NCBI RefSeq assembly: GCF_900110205.1
Contig: NZ_FOCV01000003.1
Span: 62,001-126,000 of the forward strand
From: Rhizobium tibeticum
GTDB lineage: Bacteria; Pseudomonadota; Alphaproteobacteria; Rhizobiales; Rhizobiaceae
Direction: 5' to 3'
DNA: 64,000 bases
The position numbers were made by a program, and so were the translations under genes. The notes beneath the pieces were generated by a model. That model saw only the letters and a list, made by a program, of their open reading frames with translations, was not told the origin of the DNA and searched no databases. Shown piece by piece: positions 38,732 through 50,078 of this stretch (positions are counted from its first letter, which is position 1; each line of letters opens with the position of its first letter).

Positions 38732-39484
38732 CTAACGGCCGCCGCTTACATTGAGTATGGCGCCCGTTATATAGGAAGCCGTCGGCGAGAGAAGGTAGAG
38801 GACCGCATCGGCGATTTCCTCCGCCGTGCCGGGCCTCTGCATCGGGATGCTCGGCGCCAGGTCGCGCGCGCGGTTCGGCAGGCCGCCGGATGCATGAATA
38901 TCGGTATCGATGACGCCGGGACGGATGGCGTTCACGCGCACGCCCTCGTTCGCCACTTCTCGAGACAGACCGATGGTGAAGGTATCGATCGCGGCCTTCG
39001 ACGCGGCGTAATCGACATATTGCGATGCCGAACCCAGAACCGCTGCCATAGAGGAAATGTTGACGATCGCCCCGCCTTTGCCGCCGTGCCTCGACGACAT
39101 CCGCCGAACGGCTTCGGCCGCGCATAGAATCGAGCCGGTCACGTTGATCCGCATCATCCGCTCAAGGCGCTCGACGCTCATCTCATCGACGCGCTGCTGC
39201 GTATCGACGATACCGACGTTGTTGACCAGCCCATCGAGCCGCCCGAAATGCTTGTCGACCGCCTGGAACATCGAAACGATATCCGTCGCGCTGCCGACAT
39301 CGCCCTTGATCGCGATTGCGTCGCCGCCCGCTGCCTTGACCTCCGAGGCGATCGCATCGGCAGCCGTACGGTTCGCCGCATAGTTCACCGCCAGGTTCCA
39401 GCCCTGCCGGGCAGCGAGGCGGCAGACCGCAGCGCCGATACCCCGGCTGCCGCCGGTGACGAGAAGAACCGGTCGTTGTGTCAT
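38732..39484 (-). CDS. Short-chain dehydrogenase/reductase (SDR)
   Basis: The 250-residue classical SDR has TGGSRGIG near the N-terminus, the NNVG variant of the NNAG motif, and the active-site YAASK. The C-terminal ILNVSGGR is typical of FabG-like enzymes. The substrate cannot be deduced. The ATG at 39484 overlaps the stop of the upstream secreted-protein gene (ATGA). The frame extends to 39517 but that would overlap the neighbour further. Confidence 0.88.
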   Translation of the reverse strand: MTQRPVLLVTGGSRGIGAAVCRLAARQGWNLAVNYAANRTAADAIASEVKAAGGDAIAIKGDVGSATDIVSMFQAVDKHFGRLDGLVNNVGIVDTQQRVDEMSVERLERMMRINVTGSILCAAEAVRRMSSRHGGKGGAIVNISSMAAVLGSASQYVDYAASKAAIDTFTIGLSREVANEGVRVNAIRPGVIDTDIHASGGLPNRARDLAPSIPMQRPGTAEEIADAVLYLLSPTASYITGAILNVSGGR

Positions 39485-40032
39485 TTCGCGCACTCCTTGA
39501 ATGTCAGGACATCCCACGGCGCAACCTTAGCCTTGTCGTTGCCCCAGATCTGCGATTGGCGGATCGCCGGGCCGAGACCCGGCAGAAAGACGCTGTCGGC
39601 TGCGACCGCCGCTTCCGGCTGAAGGTTGTCGATCTCGCCCTTGGCATTCGCGCCGTAGATCGTGCCCTGCCAGATCGTGCAGGCGTCCAGATCCGCGCCT
39701 GTCACGTCACCGCCGGGGCATTTGAACATCACGATGCCGACGGCACGCTCCGGATCGTCCGAGGCCATGACATAGCCGTCGAGTTCGATCGAGGTTTTCA
39801 GCACTTTCAGCATGAACCGGTTGCTGGCAGCCGCCGCTTCCGAATTGATCGGCGTGAAACGCAGTTCGTAGGCGCCATCCCGGTCGGCATAGACGGCGCT
39901 CGCCTGCCTGCAGTCGGGAGCGCCGACAGCGGCCGCGGGCAGCGCCAGCAATAACGCGAGCGACGCCCCGATCCTGCCCAAGGCAAGGAGAGGCATCATG
40001 GTCACATGCCCTGTGGAGATTGCCAGCGACAT
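39481..40032 (-). CDS. Secreted protein of unknown function
   Basis: The protein has up to 183 residues. A signal peptide (PLLALGRIGASLALLLALPAAAVGA) precedes a mature part of about 145 residues with cysteines near both ends (DCRQ and FKECAK) and two in the middle, suggesting periplasmic disulfides. The start may be ATG 40032 or one of the paired ATGs at 39999/39996, which place the signal peptide at the very N-terminus and have AGGG upstream. It overlaps the following SDR gene by ATGA. I do not recognise a family. Confidence 0.72.
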   Translation of the reverse strand: MSLAISTGHVTMMPLLALGRIGASLALLLALPAAAVGAPDCRQASAVYADRDGAYELRFTPINSEAAAASNRFMLKVLKTSIELDGYVMASDDPERAVGIVMFKCPGGDVTGADLDACTIWQGTIYGANAKGEIDNLQPEAAVAADSVFLPGLGPAIRQSQIWGNDKAKVAPWDVLTFKECAK

Positions 40033-40050
40033 CGCGCGCCCCGCTGAGGT

Positions 40051-40073
40051 GGAAAGGGCCGCTCACGCGGCCC
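40051..40073 (-). terminator. Terminator after sucB
   Basis: On the minus strand GGGCCGC-GTGA-GCGGCCC makes a perfect 7-bp stem followed by TTTCC. It lies 10 bp after the sucB stop codon and probably ends the mdh-suc transcript. The T tract is short. Confidence 0.7.
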
Positions 40074-40083
40074 AGTCGATTGC

Positions 40084-41331
40084 TTAGAGATCGAGAACCA
40101 GACGCTCCGGATCTTCCAGGCTTTCCTTGACGCGGACGAGGAAGGTCACGGCTTCCTTGCCGTCGACGATGCGGTGGTCGTAGGAGAGCGCGAGATACAT
40201 CATCGGACGGATGACGATCTGGCCGCCGACGACGACGGGACGGTCCTGAATCTTGTGCATGCCGAGGATACCGGATTGCGGAGCGTTGAGGATCGGCGAG
40301 GACATCAGTGAACCGTATACACCGCCGTTGGTGATGGTGAAGGTGCCGCCCTGCATATCGGCCATCGACAGCGAACCGTCGCGAGCAGCCTTTGCCAGAC
40401 GCGCCAGTTCCTTCTCGACTTCGGCGATCGACATCTGGTCGGCGTCGCGGATAACAGGAACGACGAGCCCCTTGTCCGTGCCGACGGCCATGCCGATGTG
40501 GCAGAAGTTCTTGTAGATGATGTCAGTGCCATCAATCTCGGCGTTAACAGCCGGAAGTTCCTTCAGCGCGTGGGTGATGGCCTTGGTGAAGAAGCCCATG
40601 AAGCCGAGCTTCACGCCATGCTTCTTTTCGAAGACGTCCTTGTACTTGGCGCGCAGATCCATGACCGCCTTCATGTCCACCTCGTTATAGGTGGTGAGCA
40701 TGGCAGCGGTGTTCTGGGCGTCTTTCAGGCGCTTGGCGATCGTCTGGCGCAGGCGCGTCATCTTCACGCGCTCTTCGCGGCCCGCATCCTCGACCGTTGA
40801 CGGGCCGCGGGCAGCAGCCGGTACGGCAGGGGCAGCAGCCGGGGCGGAGATGCCTTTGGCAACAGCGGCGATCACGTCACCCTTCAGCACCTGGCCGCGC
40901 TTGCCGCTGCCGTCGACCTGATCGGCCGACAGGTTGTTCTCGGCAAGCATCTTGGCGGCAGCCGGCGCCGGCGGCATGGCGGATACGGACTGAGCTGGCG
41001 CAGCGGCAGCGGCAACGGGTGCCGGTGCAGCGGCTGCGAGCTCGGCAACCTTCGCGGGAGGGGCAGCAGCAGCCGGGGCAGCGGCAGCACCAGCGCCTGC
41101 GGCGATCTGGCCTAGCAACGCACCGAGACCGACGGTTTCGCCGGCCTGTGCAACGATTTCAGACAGCGTACCCGAAGCCGGCGCCGGCACTTCGATGGTC
41201 ACCTTATCGGTTTCAAGCTCGAGAATCGGCTCGTCGGCCTTGATGGCGTCGCCAACCTTCTTGAACCAGGTGCCGACGGTTGCCTCGCTGACGGATTCAC
41301 CGAGAGTTGGAACGCGGATTTCTGTGGCCAT
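40084..41331 (-). CDS. sucB: 2-oxoglutarate dehydrogenase E2, dihydrolipoyllysine succinyltransferase
   Basis: The 415-residue E2 core has an N-terminal lipoyl domain with the lipoylated Lys43 in [13 protein letters not shown], and an Ala/Pro-rich flexible linker. The E3-binding domain ([29 protein letters not shown]) and the catalytic domain ending in [11 protein letters not shown] follow. It transfers the succinyl group to CoA and docks SucA and LpdA. It follows a small YciI gene by 29 bp, so sucA and sucB are separated by that gene. Confidence 0.97.
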   Translation of the reverse strand: MATEIRVPTLGESVSEATVGTWFKKVGDAIKADEPILELETDKVTIEVPAPASGTLSEIVAQAGETVGLGALLGQIAAGAGAAAAPAAAAPPAKVAELAAAAPAPVAAAAAPAQSVSAMPPAPAAAKMLAENNLSADQVDGSGKRGQVLKGDVIAAVAKGISAPAAAPAVPAAARGPSTVEDAGREERVKMTRLRQTIAKRLKDAQNTAAMLTTYNEVDMKAVMDLRAKYKDVFEKKHGVKLGFMGFFTKAITHALKELPAVNAEIDGTDIIYKNFCHIGMAVGTDKGLVVPVIRDADQMSIAEVEKELARLAKAARDGSLSMADMQGGTFTITNGGVYGSLMSSPILNAPQSGILGMHKIQDRPVVVGGQIVIRPMMYLALSYDHRIVDGKEAVTFLVRVKESLEDPERLVLDL

Positions 41332-41360
41332 TGTTCAAATCCTGATTTGCTTGTGTTCGT

Positions 41361-41678
41361 TTATTCGTTTCCGGCTGCACACGGCCGGAGAATGATTGAG
41401 GGCATTGGCAATATGTCAAAGCGAAAGCCGTGACCGGACTGGATGATCGGATCGGCATCGGCGAGCGCCTGCGCCGCCTGCTGATCCTGCGCCGAAACGA
41501 GTGCCATGCCCCAGGCTCCCTCGCCTTCGAAGACGGGACCGACGGCAATGGCCGATCCGTCTTCTGCGTTGCGGTGCCAATAGGCGACATGGTGCTTCAT
41601 CGCGGCCATTTCCTCCCCGGTCGCGTCATGCGGAAAGCGGGGACGAGGCGGCACAAGTCTGAGGAAGAAATATGCCAT
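41361..41678 (-). CDS. YciI-like protein between sucA and sucB
   Basis: The 105-residue protein has the YciI/dimeric ferredoxin-like fold signature: an N-terminal strand (AYFFLRLVPPRP), then HHVAYWHRNAEDG, VGPVFEGEGAWGMALVSAQD and a final GFRFDILPM. Members of this family include small dimeric proteins and some active enzymes with a catalytic His-Asp pair; the role here is unknown. It starts 12 bp after the sucA stop and ends 29 bp before sucB, so it must be cotranscribed with the 2-oxoglutarate dehydrogenase genes. Confidence 0.85.
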   Translation of the reverse strand: MAYFFLRLVPPRPRFPHDATGEEMAAMKHHVAYWHRNAEDGSAIAVGPVFEGEGAWGMALVSAQDQQAAQALADADPIIQSGHGFRFDILPMPSIILRPCAAGNE

Positions 41679-41690
41679 CGCCCCGATCCC

Positions 41691-44675
41691 TTAGCCGCCC
41701 AGCGCGTCCTCGAGGAATGCGGCGAGCTGCGATAGATGCTTGGACATCAGACCCGTTGCCGGCGAAGCGGCAGCTGGGCGGCCGGTGTAACGGACGCGCT
41801 GGTACTTCGCATCGATATGAGCGAGAACCCACTCCAGATACGGGTCGATGAACGACCATGCGCCCATGTTCTTCGGCTCTTCCTGGCACCAGACCATCTC
41901 GGCGTTCCGGAAGCGCGAGAGCTCGTTGATGAGCGCCTTTGCCGGGAACGGATAGAGTTGTTCGACGCGCAGCAGGTAGATGTCATCGATGCCGCGTTTT
42001 TCGCGCTCTTCCAGAAGGTCGTAATAGACCTTGCCGGTGCACATGACGACGCGCCGGATCTTGTTGTCCTTCTGCAGCTTGATCGGGCCGTCCTTGATGA
42101 CCTCCGCATCGTCCCAGAGCAAACGATGGAAGGAGGATTCGCCGGCGAGTTCCGCAAGGCTGGAAACAGCCCGCTTGTGACGCAGCAGGGACTTCGGCGT
42201 CATCAGCACGAGCGGCTTGCGGAAGTCGCGCTTCAGCTGACGGCGCAGGATGTGGAAGTAATTCGCCGGCGTCGTGACGTTGGCGACCTGCATGTTGTCT
42301 TCAGCGCAGAGCTGCAGGAAGCGTTCGAGGCGGGCCGAGGAGTGCTCAGGACCCTGGCCTTCGTAGCCATGCGGCAGCAGGCAGACGAGACCGGACATGC
42401 GCAGCCACTTGCGTTCGCCCGACGAGACGAACTGGTCGAAGACGACCTGCGCGCCGTTGGCGAAATCACCGAACTGGGCTTCCCAAAGGGTCAGCGCGTT
42501 CGGGCGAGCCAGCGAATAGCCGTATTCGAAGCCGAGCACTGCTTCTTCCGAGAGCATCGAGTTGATGACTTCGTAGCGGGCCTGGTTGGACGACAGGTTC
42601 GCAAGCGGGATAAAGCGCTCTTCCGTCTCCTGATCGTAGAGAACCGAATGACGTTGCGAAAACGTGCCGCGTTCGCAATCCTGACCGGAGAGACGGATCT
42701 TGTGGCCTTCGACCACCAGCGAACCGAAGGCAAGCGCTTCTGCCATCGCCCAGTCGAGGTTCTCACCCGTCTGGATCATGTTGGCGCGGTTTTCCATGAA
42801 GCGCTGGATGGTGCGATGGGCACGGAAGCCTTCCGGAATTTCCGAAAGCTTGCGGCCGATATCCTTGAGCGTCTTCATCGGTACGGCGGTCTTGCCGCGG
42901 CGCTGTTCGTCGGCGTTGTCAGCCGTGCGCAGGCCCGACCACTCGCCATCCAGCCAGTCAGCCTTGTTTGGCTTGTAGCTCTGGCCGGCGTCGAATTCCT
43001 GCTCGAGATGCACGCGCCAGTCCGCCTTCATCTTCTCGACGTCGCCGTCGGTCAGCAGGCCCTCGGCAACGAGACGATCCGCATAGATCTGCAGGACGGT
43101 CTTGTGGGCGCGAATGACCTTGTACATCTTCGGCTGCGTGAAGGATGGTTCGTCGCCTTCGTTGTGGCCGTAGCGACGGTAGCAGAACATGTCGAGGACG
43201 ACAGGCTTATGGAACTTCATGCGAAATTCCATTGCGATCTTGGCTGCGTAGACAACGGCTTCCGGGTCGTCACCGTTCACATGCAGGATCGGCGCTTCGA
43301 TCATCTTGGCGACGTCGGACGGATAAGGCGACGAGCGCGAGAAGGCCGGATTGGTGGTGAAGCCGATCTGGTTGTTGATGATGACGTGCATCGTGCCGGC
43401 AACGCGGTGACCGCGCAGGCCCGACAGGCCGAGGATTTCGGCAATCACACCCTGGCCGGCAAACGCCGCGTCACCATGGATGAGCAGCGGCAGAACCTTC
43501 GCGCGCTCGGAGAGCGGAATGGTGTCGCCGTCCCAGACAGTGGCGCCCATGTCCTGCTTGGCGCGCGCCTTGCCCATGACGACAGGGTCGACGATCTCAA
43601 GGTGCGACGGGTTGGCCGTCAGCGACACGTGGACCTTGTTGCCGTCGAACTCGCGGTCGGAAGAGGCGCCGAGATGGTACTTGACGTCGCCCGAACCCTC
43701 GACCTCGTCAGGCGCGTAAGAGCCGCCCTTGAACTCGTGGAAGATCGCGCGATGCGGCTTGCCCATGACCTGGGAAAGGACGTTCAGGCGGCCGCGGTGG
43801 GCCATGCCGAACACGGCTTCGCGAAGGCCGAGATGACCGCCGCGCTTCAAGATCTGCTCCAGCGCCGGGATGAGCGATTCACCGCCATCGAGACCGAAAC
43901 GCTTGGTACCCTTGAACTTCACATCTAGGAACTGCTCATAGCCTTCGGCTTCGACCAGCTTGGCAAGAATGGCCTTCTTGCCTTCCGGGGTGAAGGCGAC
44001 ACCCTTGTCCGGACCTTCGATGCGTTCCTGGATCCAGGCTTTTTCTTCCGGGTTGGAGATGTGCATGAATTCGACGCCGAGGGTCGAGCAGTAGGTGCGC
44101 TCGAGGATCTCGATCATCTTTGGCAGGGTGGCGTATTCGAGGCCGAGAACGTTGTCGATGAAGATCCTGCGGGAATAGTCGGCCTCGGTGAAACCGTAAG
44201 CTTCGGGCGACAGTTCCTTGTAGTCTTCGACGGGTGCCGCGATACCGAGCGGGTCGAGCTTGGCGTGCAGGTGACCGCGCATGCGGTAGGCGCGGATCAT
44301 CATGATGGCGCGAACGGAGTCGCGCGTCGCCTGCAGGATGTCGGCGCCATCGGTCGGCTTGCCGGCGGCTTCCGCCTTGCCCTTGACCTTGGTCTCGATG
44401 ATCTTCTCAACGGTACCCCAATCGCCATCGAGCGCCGAAACGAGGTCGCTCTTGGGCTGCAGCGGCCAATCCTTCTTGCGCCAGGATGCACCCTTGGCCG
44501 CCTTCTTCACATCTTCCGGATTGTCTTCCAGCGCCTTGAAGAAAGACCGCCATTCCTCGCCGACCGAGTTCGGGTCTTCCTCATAGCGCGCATAGAGCTG
44601 CTCGATATACGCAGCGTTGGCGCCATCTAGGAACGAGGTAATCTGAAACTGCTCGTTGGCTTCTTGCCGTGCCAT
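41691..44675 (-). CDS. sucA: 2-oxoglutarate dehydrogenase E1
   Basis: The 994-residue thiamine diphosphate enzyme decarboxylates 2-oxoglutarate and passes the succinyl group to SucB. An N-terminal E2-binding segment (SFLDGANAAYIEQLYARYEEDPNSVGEEWRSFF) is present. The ThDP-binding GDAAFAGQGVIAEILGLSGLRG and INNQIGFTTNP, and the C-terminal transketolase-like half (LPHGYEGQGPEHSSARLERFLQLCAEDNMQV), are intact. The start is ATG 44675. The nearest ribosome site lies 25 bases away behind a hairpin (see the separate entry). Confidence 0.98.
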   Translation of the reverse strand: MARQEANEQFQITSFLDGANAAYIEQLYARYEEDPNSVGEEWRSFFKALEDNPEDVKKAAKGASWRKKDWPLQPKSDLVSALDGDWGTVEKIIETKVKGKAEAAGKPTDGADILQATRDSVRAIMMIRAYRMRGHLHAKLDPLGIAAPVEDYKELSPEAYGFTEADYSRRIFIDNVLGLEYATLPKMIEILERTYCSTLGVEFMHISNPEEKAWIQERIEGPDKGVAFTPEGKKAILAKLVEAEGYEQFLDVKFKGTKRFGLDGGESLIPALEQILKRGGHLGLREAVFGMAHRGRLNVLSQVMGKPHRAIFHEFKGGSYAPDEVEGSGDVKYHLGASSDREFDGNKVHVSLTANPSHLEIVDPVVMGKARAKQDMGATVWDGDTIPLSERAKVLPLLIHGDAAFAGQGVIAEILGLSGLRGHRVAGTMHVIINNQIGFTTNPAFSRSSPYPSDVAKMIEAPILHVNGDDPEAVVYAAKIAMEFRMKFHKPVVLDMFCYRRYGHNEGDEPSFTQPKMYKVIRAHKTVLQIYADRLVAEGLLTDGDVEKMKADWRVHLEQEFDAGQSYKPNKADWLDGEWSGLRTADNADEQRRGKTAVPMKTLKDIGRKLSEIPEGFRAHRTIQRFMENRANMIQTGENLDWAMAEALAFGSLVVEGHKIRLSGQDCERGTFSQRHSVLYDQETEERFIPLANLSSNQARYEVINSMLSEEAVLGFEYGYSLARPNALTLWEAQFGDFANGAQVVFDQFVSSGERKWLRMSGLVCLLPHGYEGQGPEHSSARLERFLQLCAEDNMQVANVTTPANYFHILRRQLKRDFRKPLVLMTPKSLLRHKRAVSSLAELAGESSFHRLLWDDAEVIKDGPIKLQKDNKIRRVVMCTGKVYYDLLEEREKRGIDDIYLLRVEQLYPFPAKALINELSRFRNAEMVWCQEEPKNMGAWSFIDPYLEWVLAHIDAKYQRVRYTGRPAAASPATGLMSKHLSQLAAFLEDALGG

Positions 44676-44706
44676 GGTTTTACGCGGACGCTTTCGTCCG
44701 CCTCCT
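44676..44706 (-). promoter_or_regulatory. Shine-Dalgarno / hairpin / AUG arrangement in front of sucA
   Basis: On the minus strand AGGAGG (44706-44701) is followed by a perfect 7-bp hairpin, GCGGACG-AAAG-CGTCCGC (44701-44684), then GTAAAACC and ATG. The linear gap between AGGAGG and ATG is 25 bases, too long for normal initiation. Folding the hairpin would bring them to roughly 8 bases apart. No other Shine-Dalgarno sequence is visible nearer the start. The rest of the gap to sucD holds another hairpin (AGCCGC/GCGGCT, 44755-44772) but no gene. Confidence 0.7.
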
Positions 44707-44836
44707 GACTTGTGATTCCACCGGATACTCGACCGGCTTGCCGCATCTGTCGTTAGCCGCCTGTCCGCGGCTCATTCCATTTCGAAGTCGAGACCCGGGC
44801 AGACGGTGAGAACCGGTGCCCGGGGTATAGATTGGA

Positions 44837-45739
44837 TCAGCCCTTGAGGACTTCAACCAGCGTCTTGCCAAGGCGGGCGGGCGACGGCGAGACGCGGATG
44901 CCAGCCGATTCCATTGCCGCGATCTTCGATTCTGCGTCACCCTTGCCACCGGAAACGACGGCACCGGCATGACCCATCGTGCGGCCCTTCGGGGCCGTAC
45001 GACCGGCGATGAAGCCGGCCATCGGTTTCTTGCGGCCCTTCTTGGCTTCGTCCTTGAGGAATTGTGCCGCGTCTTCTTCTGCCGAGCCGCCGATTTCGCC
45101 GATCATGATGATCGACTGGGTGGCTTCGTCAGCGAGGAACATTTCCAAGACGTCGATGAACTCGGTGCCCTTGACCGGATCGCCGCCGATGCCGACAGCC
45201 GTCGTCTGGCCGAGGCCTTCGTTCGAGGTCTGGAACACGGCTTCGTAGGTAAGCGTGCCCGAGCGGGAAACGATACCGACTGAACCCTTGCGGAAGATCG
45301 AGCCCGGCATGATGCCGATCTTGCACTCTTCCGGCGTCAAGATGCCCGGGCAGTTCGGCCCGAGCAGGCGTGACTTGGAGCCGTCGAGGCGAGCCTTGAC
45401 GCGCACCATGTCCATAACAGGGATGCCTTCGGTGATGCAGGTGATGAACGGGATCTCGGCGTCGATCGCTTCGATGATCGCATCGGCGGCGCCTGCCGGG
45501 GGAACGTAGATCACGGTTGCGTCGGCGCCGGTCTTTTCCTTGCCTTCGGCAACGGTTGCGAAGATCGGCAGGCTTTCGCCCTTCGAGCCCGTCCAGGTTT
45601 CGCCACCCTTCTTCGGGTGGATACCGCCGACCATCTGCGTGCCGTAGTAGGCAAGCGCCTGTTCGGTATGGAAGGTGCCGGTCTTACCGGTCAGGCCCTG
45701 AACGAGGACCTTTGTGTCTTTATTGACGAGAATGGACAT
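44837..45739 (-). CDS. sucD: Succinyl-CoA synthetase alpha subunit
   Basis: The 300-residue alpha subunit has an N-terminal CoA-binding Rossmann domain ([27 protein letters not shown]) and the phosphohistidine in [13 protein letters not shown] near residue 257. With SucC it converts succinyl-CoA to succinate with substrate-level phosphorylation. It follows sucC by 20 bp. A 161-bp gap with hairpins separates it from sucA. Confidence 0.97.
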   Translation of the reverse strand: MSILVNKDTKVLVQGLTGKTGTFHTEQALAYYGTQMVGGIHPKKGGETWTGSKGESLPIFATVAEGKEKTGADATVIYVPPAGAADAIIEAIDAEIPFITCITEGIPVMDMVRVKARLDGSKSRLLGPNCPGILTPEECKIGIMPGSIFRKGSVGIVSRSGTLTYEAVFQTSNEGLGQTTAVGIGGDPVKGTEFIDVLEMFLADEATQSIIMIGEIGGSAEEDAAQFLKDEAKKGRKKPMAGFIAGRTAPKGRTMGHAGAVVSGGKGDAESKIAAMESAGIRVSPSPARLGKTLVEVLKG

Positions 45740-45759
45740 TTATTTCCGGTCCTTCAAAA

Positions 45760-46953
<1,194 letters not shown>

Positions 46954-46993
46954 GGGTCTATTCCTGTTTGGATGACGTCAGCGCGCGGTCTGA

Positions 46994-48085
<1,092 letters not shown>

Positions 48086-48100
48086 TTAGATCATAAAATT

Positions 48101-48116
48101 CTTACGTAAACGTAAG
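48101..48116. promoter_or_regulatory. Palindromic element in the zapE-mdh intergenic region
   Basis: CTTACGT-AA-ACGTAAG is a perfect dyad about 145 bp before the mdh start, flanked by AT-rich sequence. A second inverted repeat, AAACGATT (48052-48059) with AATCGTTT (48080-48087), lies nearer mdh. The core TTACGTAAACGTAA resembles operators described for MerR-family LiuR regulators, but no regulator is assigned. Confidence 0.45.
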
Positions 48117-48134
48117 ACAATTTGGCACAAATCG

Positions 48135-49298
48135 TTACTCGGCAGCCCGTCGCTCGTGGTGCAATGCGAGATACTCGGCACTGCGCATTTCGAAAAGGCG
48201 CGAGACAGTGCGGTCGAATTCGAAGCCTTCGGTACCACGCGCTTGTGTCAACAAATTTTCAGGCATCGCCGCAGCGGACACATAGAGCCGCACCGCGTGA
48301 TCGTAAAGCGTATCGATCAGAATGATGAAGCGCTTGATCTGGTTTCGCTTATCAGGCCCCAGCAATGGTACGCGGTCGACGAAGATGGCGTCAAAGCGCT
48401 CGGCAATGGCGAGAAAGTCGGCCGCGCCCAACGGCCTTTCGCAGAGATCGGCAAATGAGAAGCGCGCCAGGCGATCGACCGCGAGCGGCACATGGATCGA
48501 CCGTCCCCTCATCGGAATTTCCAGCGGCTGTGCCCTGCGGCCATGCAGTGCCTGCATCCAGGATGCATCCATGGCCATGTCGGTCCGGTCATCGAGCGGC
48601 GTCAGATAGACCGGCTGACTGTCGAGCTTCTCCATCCGGTAGTCGGTCGGAGAATCGAGGGTCACGATCTCGACGTGCTGCTTCAGAAGATCGACAAACG
48701 GCAGGAACAGGCTTCGATTGAGGCCATCCTTGTAGAGATTGTCCGGCTCGACATTCGAGGTCGCGACCAGCAGGCATCCACGCCGGAAAAGTTCGGAGAA
48801 AAGCCGCGACAGGATCATCGCGTCGGCGATGTCAGTCACGGTGAACTCATCGAAGCAAAGCATTTCGGCTTCATCATAGAGCGCAGCAGCGACGACAGGA
48901 ATAGGATCTGCTTGTTTGGTCTCGCCCTGCTTGAGCTTCAGTCGGTGCGCCGCGATGCGGTTGTGCACGTCGGTCATGAATTCATGGAAATGCGCGCGCC
49001 GCTTCTTCGCGCAGGGTGCCATTGCGAAGAACATGTCCATCAGCATCGTCTTGCCGCGGCCGACGCTGCCGTGAATGTAGAGCCCCTTGACCGATTCCGA
49101 CGCCTTCTTCCTATTGGCGAACAACCAGCCGAGAGCGCTCGCCTTTGCCGCCGGCCGACGCTGCTTCAACCCCGACAGCACCCGATCCAGGCAGCTGGCA
49201 ACATGCATCTGGGCTGAATCGATTTGAAGCGCGCCGGAAGCCGTCAGCGACTTCAACTGCTCGCTGACGCTAAGCGTGTAGTCTGGCATGGGTTGCAT
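48135..49298 (-). CDS. zapE: ZapE/AFG1-like ATPase
   Basis: The 387-residue AAA ATPase of the AFG1/LACE1 family, called ZapE in bacteria for its link to FtsZ and cell division under stress. Walker A is GSVGRGKTMLMDMFF and Walker B is MLCFDEFTVTDIADAMIL. The family motif ATSNVEPDNLYKDGLNR follows Walker B. It lies immediately upstream of mdh on the same strand, a position common in alphaproteobacteria. Confidence 0.93.
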   Translation of the reverse strand: MQPMPDYTLSVSEQLKSLTASGALQIDSAQMHVASCLDRVLSGLKQRRPAAKASALGWLFANRKKASESVKGLYIHGSVGRGKTMLMDMFFAMAPCAKKRRAHFHEFMTDVHNRIAAHRLKLKQGETKQADPIPVVAAALYDEAEMLCFDEFTVTDIADAMILSRLFSELFRRGCLLVATSNVEPDNLYKDGLNRSLFLPFVDLLKQHVEIVTLDSPTDYRMEKLDSQPVYLTPLDDRTDMAMDASWMQALHGRRAQPLEIPMRGRSIHVPLAVDRLARFSFADLCERPLGAADFLAIAERFDAIFVDRVPLLGPDKRNQIKRFIILIDTLYDHAVRLYVSAAAMPENLLTQARGTEGFEFDRTVSRLFEMRSAEYLALHHERRAAE

Positions 49299-49346
49299 AA
49301 AGGAGGTCCGCCTGTGCAGGATCGGCGGCCTTCGCCGCCCAATCTT

Positions 49347-49859
49347 TTAACGGCTGAGGCTGATCGCCTGCCCGGTATTGGTCTGGCCGCTAAAGGCGTT
49401 GTCGGCAGTCTTGTAGACGCTGCCGATCTGGTTGCCGCTGCGGTCTTTCAGGATGACCTGCTTGCCCGTCACTTCCCAGGAGCCCATCGCCGTCAGTTCG
49501 CCGACGCAGCCGCGCGTACCGCCGCGCGAGCCGCTGCCGAGATTGGTAAGCGTCAGGAACATGTCGCAGGACCCGTTGACGCGCCAGCTGCCGACCATCG
49601 ATTCCTTGGTGACATCCATCGCATTTGCAGCCATGGCGCCGGGCTGGCCACCGGCGACGGGCGCCGCGGTCGTCGGGGCAGCGGGGAACTGCGAAGAGCC
49701 GGAAGGCGGCGGAAGCTGCCCGCCCTGAACCGAGGGAACCGGCTGCGCTGTCAGCGGCGCCGGGGCAGAATAGCTTGCATCATTATATGCGGTGCGCTGG
49801 CAGCCAGCTAACGACAGAATAACCACGAGACCTGTCGCCATATGTCTGAACTGCATCAT
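49347..49859 (-). CDS. Omp19-like outer membrane lipoprotein with protease inhibitor (AprI/Inh) domain
   Basis: The 171-residue lipoprotein has a signal peptide ending in LAGC (Cys20) and a Pro/Ala/Gly-rich linker at about residues 30-80. A C-terminal Inh beta-barrel domain ([57 protein letters not shown]) follows. This is the architecture of Brucella Omp19, which inhibits proteases. The two domain cysteines (SCD and RGC) match the conserved disulfide. AGGAG precedes paired ATGs; 49859 is used. Confidence 0.9.
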   Translation of the reverse strand: MMQFRHMATGLVVILSLAGCQRTAYNDASYSAPAPLTAQPVPSVQGGQLPPPSGSSQFPAAPTTAAPVAGGQPGAMAANAMDVTKESMVGSWRVNGSCDMFLTLTNLGSGSRGGTRGCVGELTAMGSWEVTGKQVILKDRSGNQIGSVYKTADNAFSGQTNTGQAISLSR

Positions 49860-50040
49860 GATACTCCTGATTTTTCCAGTATTGTCCTGAAGTTGCCGCT
49901 CAATCACGGCGGAATTATCTTGAAAGGCTGTATTGAATCAAGCCAGCGCGAGGAGAAATTGTGTCGATGTGGGAGCAACGCCGTAAAACCGAGACAAATT
50001 TGGCGCAATCCCGGGCAAATCAAGGTTTCGTGATCGCATA

Positions 50041-50067
50041 AAGAAAAGGGCCGCATCTGCGGCCCCT
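50041..50067 (-). terminator. Terminator of the sdhCDAB operon
   Basis: On the minus strand GGGCCGCA-GA-TGCGGCCC forms an 8-bp stem followed by TTTTCTT. It lies 11 bp after the sdhB stop codon. Confidence 0.88.
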
Positions 50068-50078
50068 TGCTGGATCGA

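Noticed and set aside
41736..43928. A 730-codon open frame on the plus strand antisense to sucA
   Set aside because: It is the mirror of a highly conserved gene in high-GC DNA, where antisense frames stay open by codon bias. It has no ribosome site or recognisable domain.
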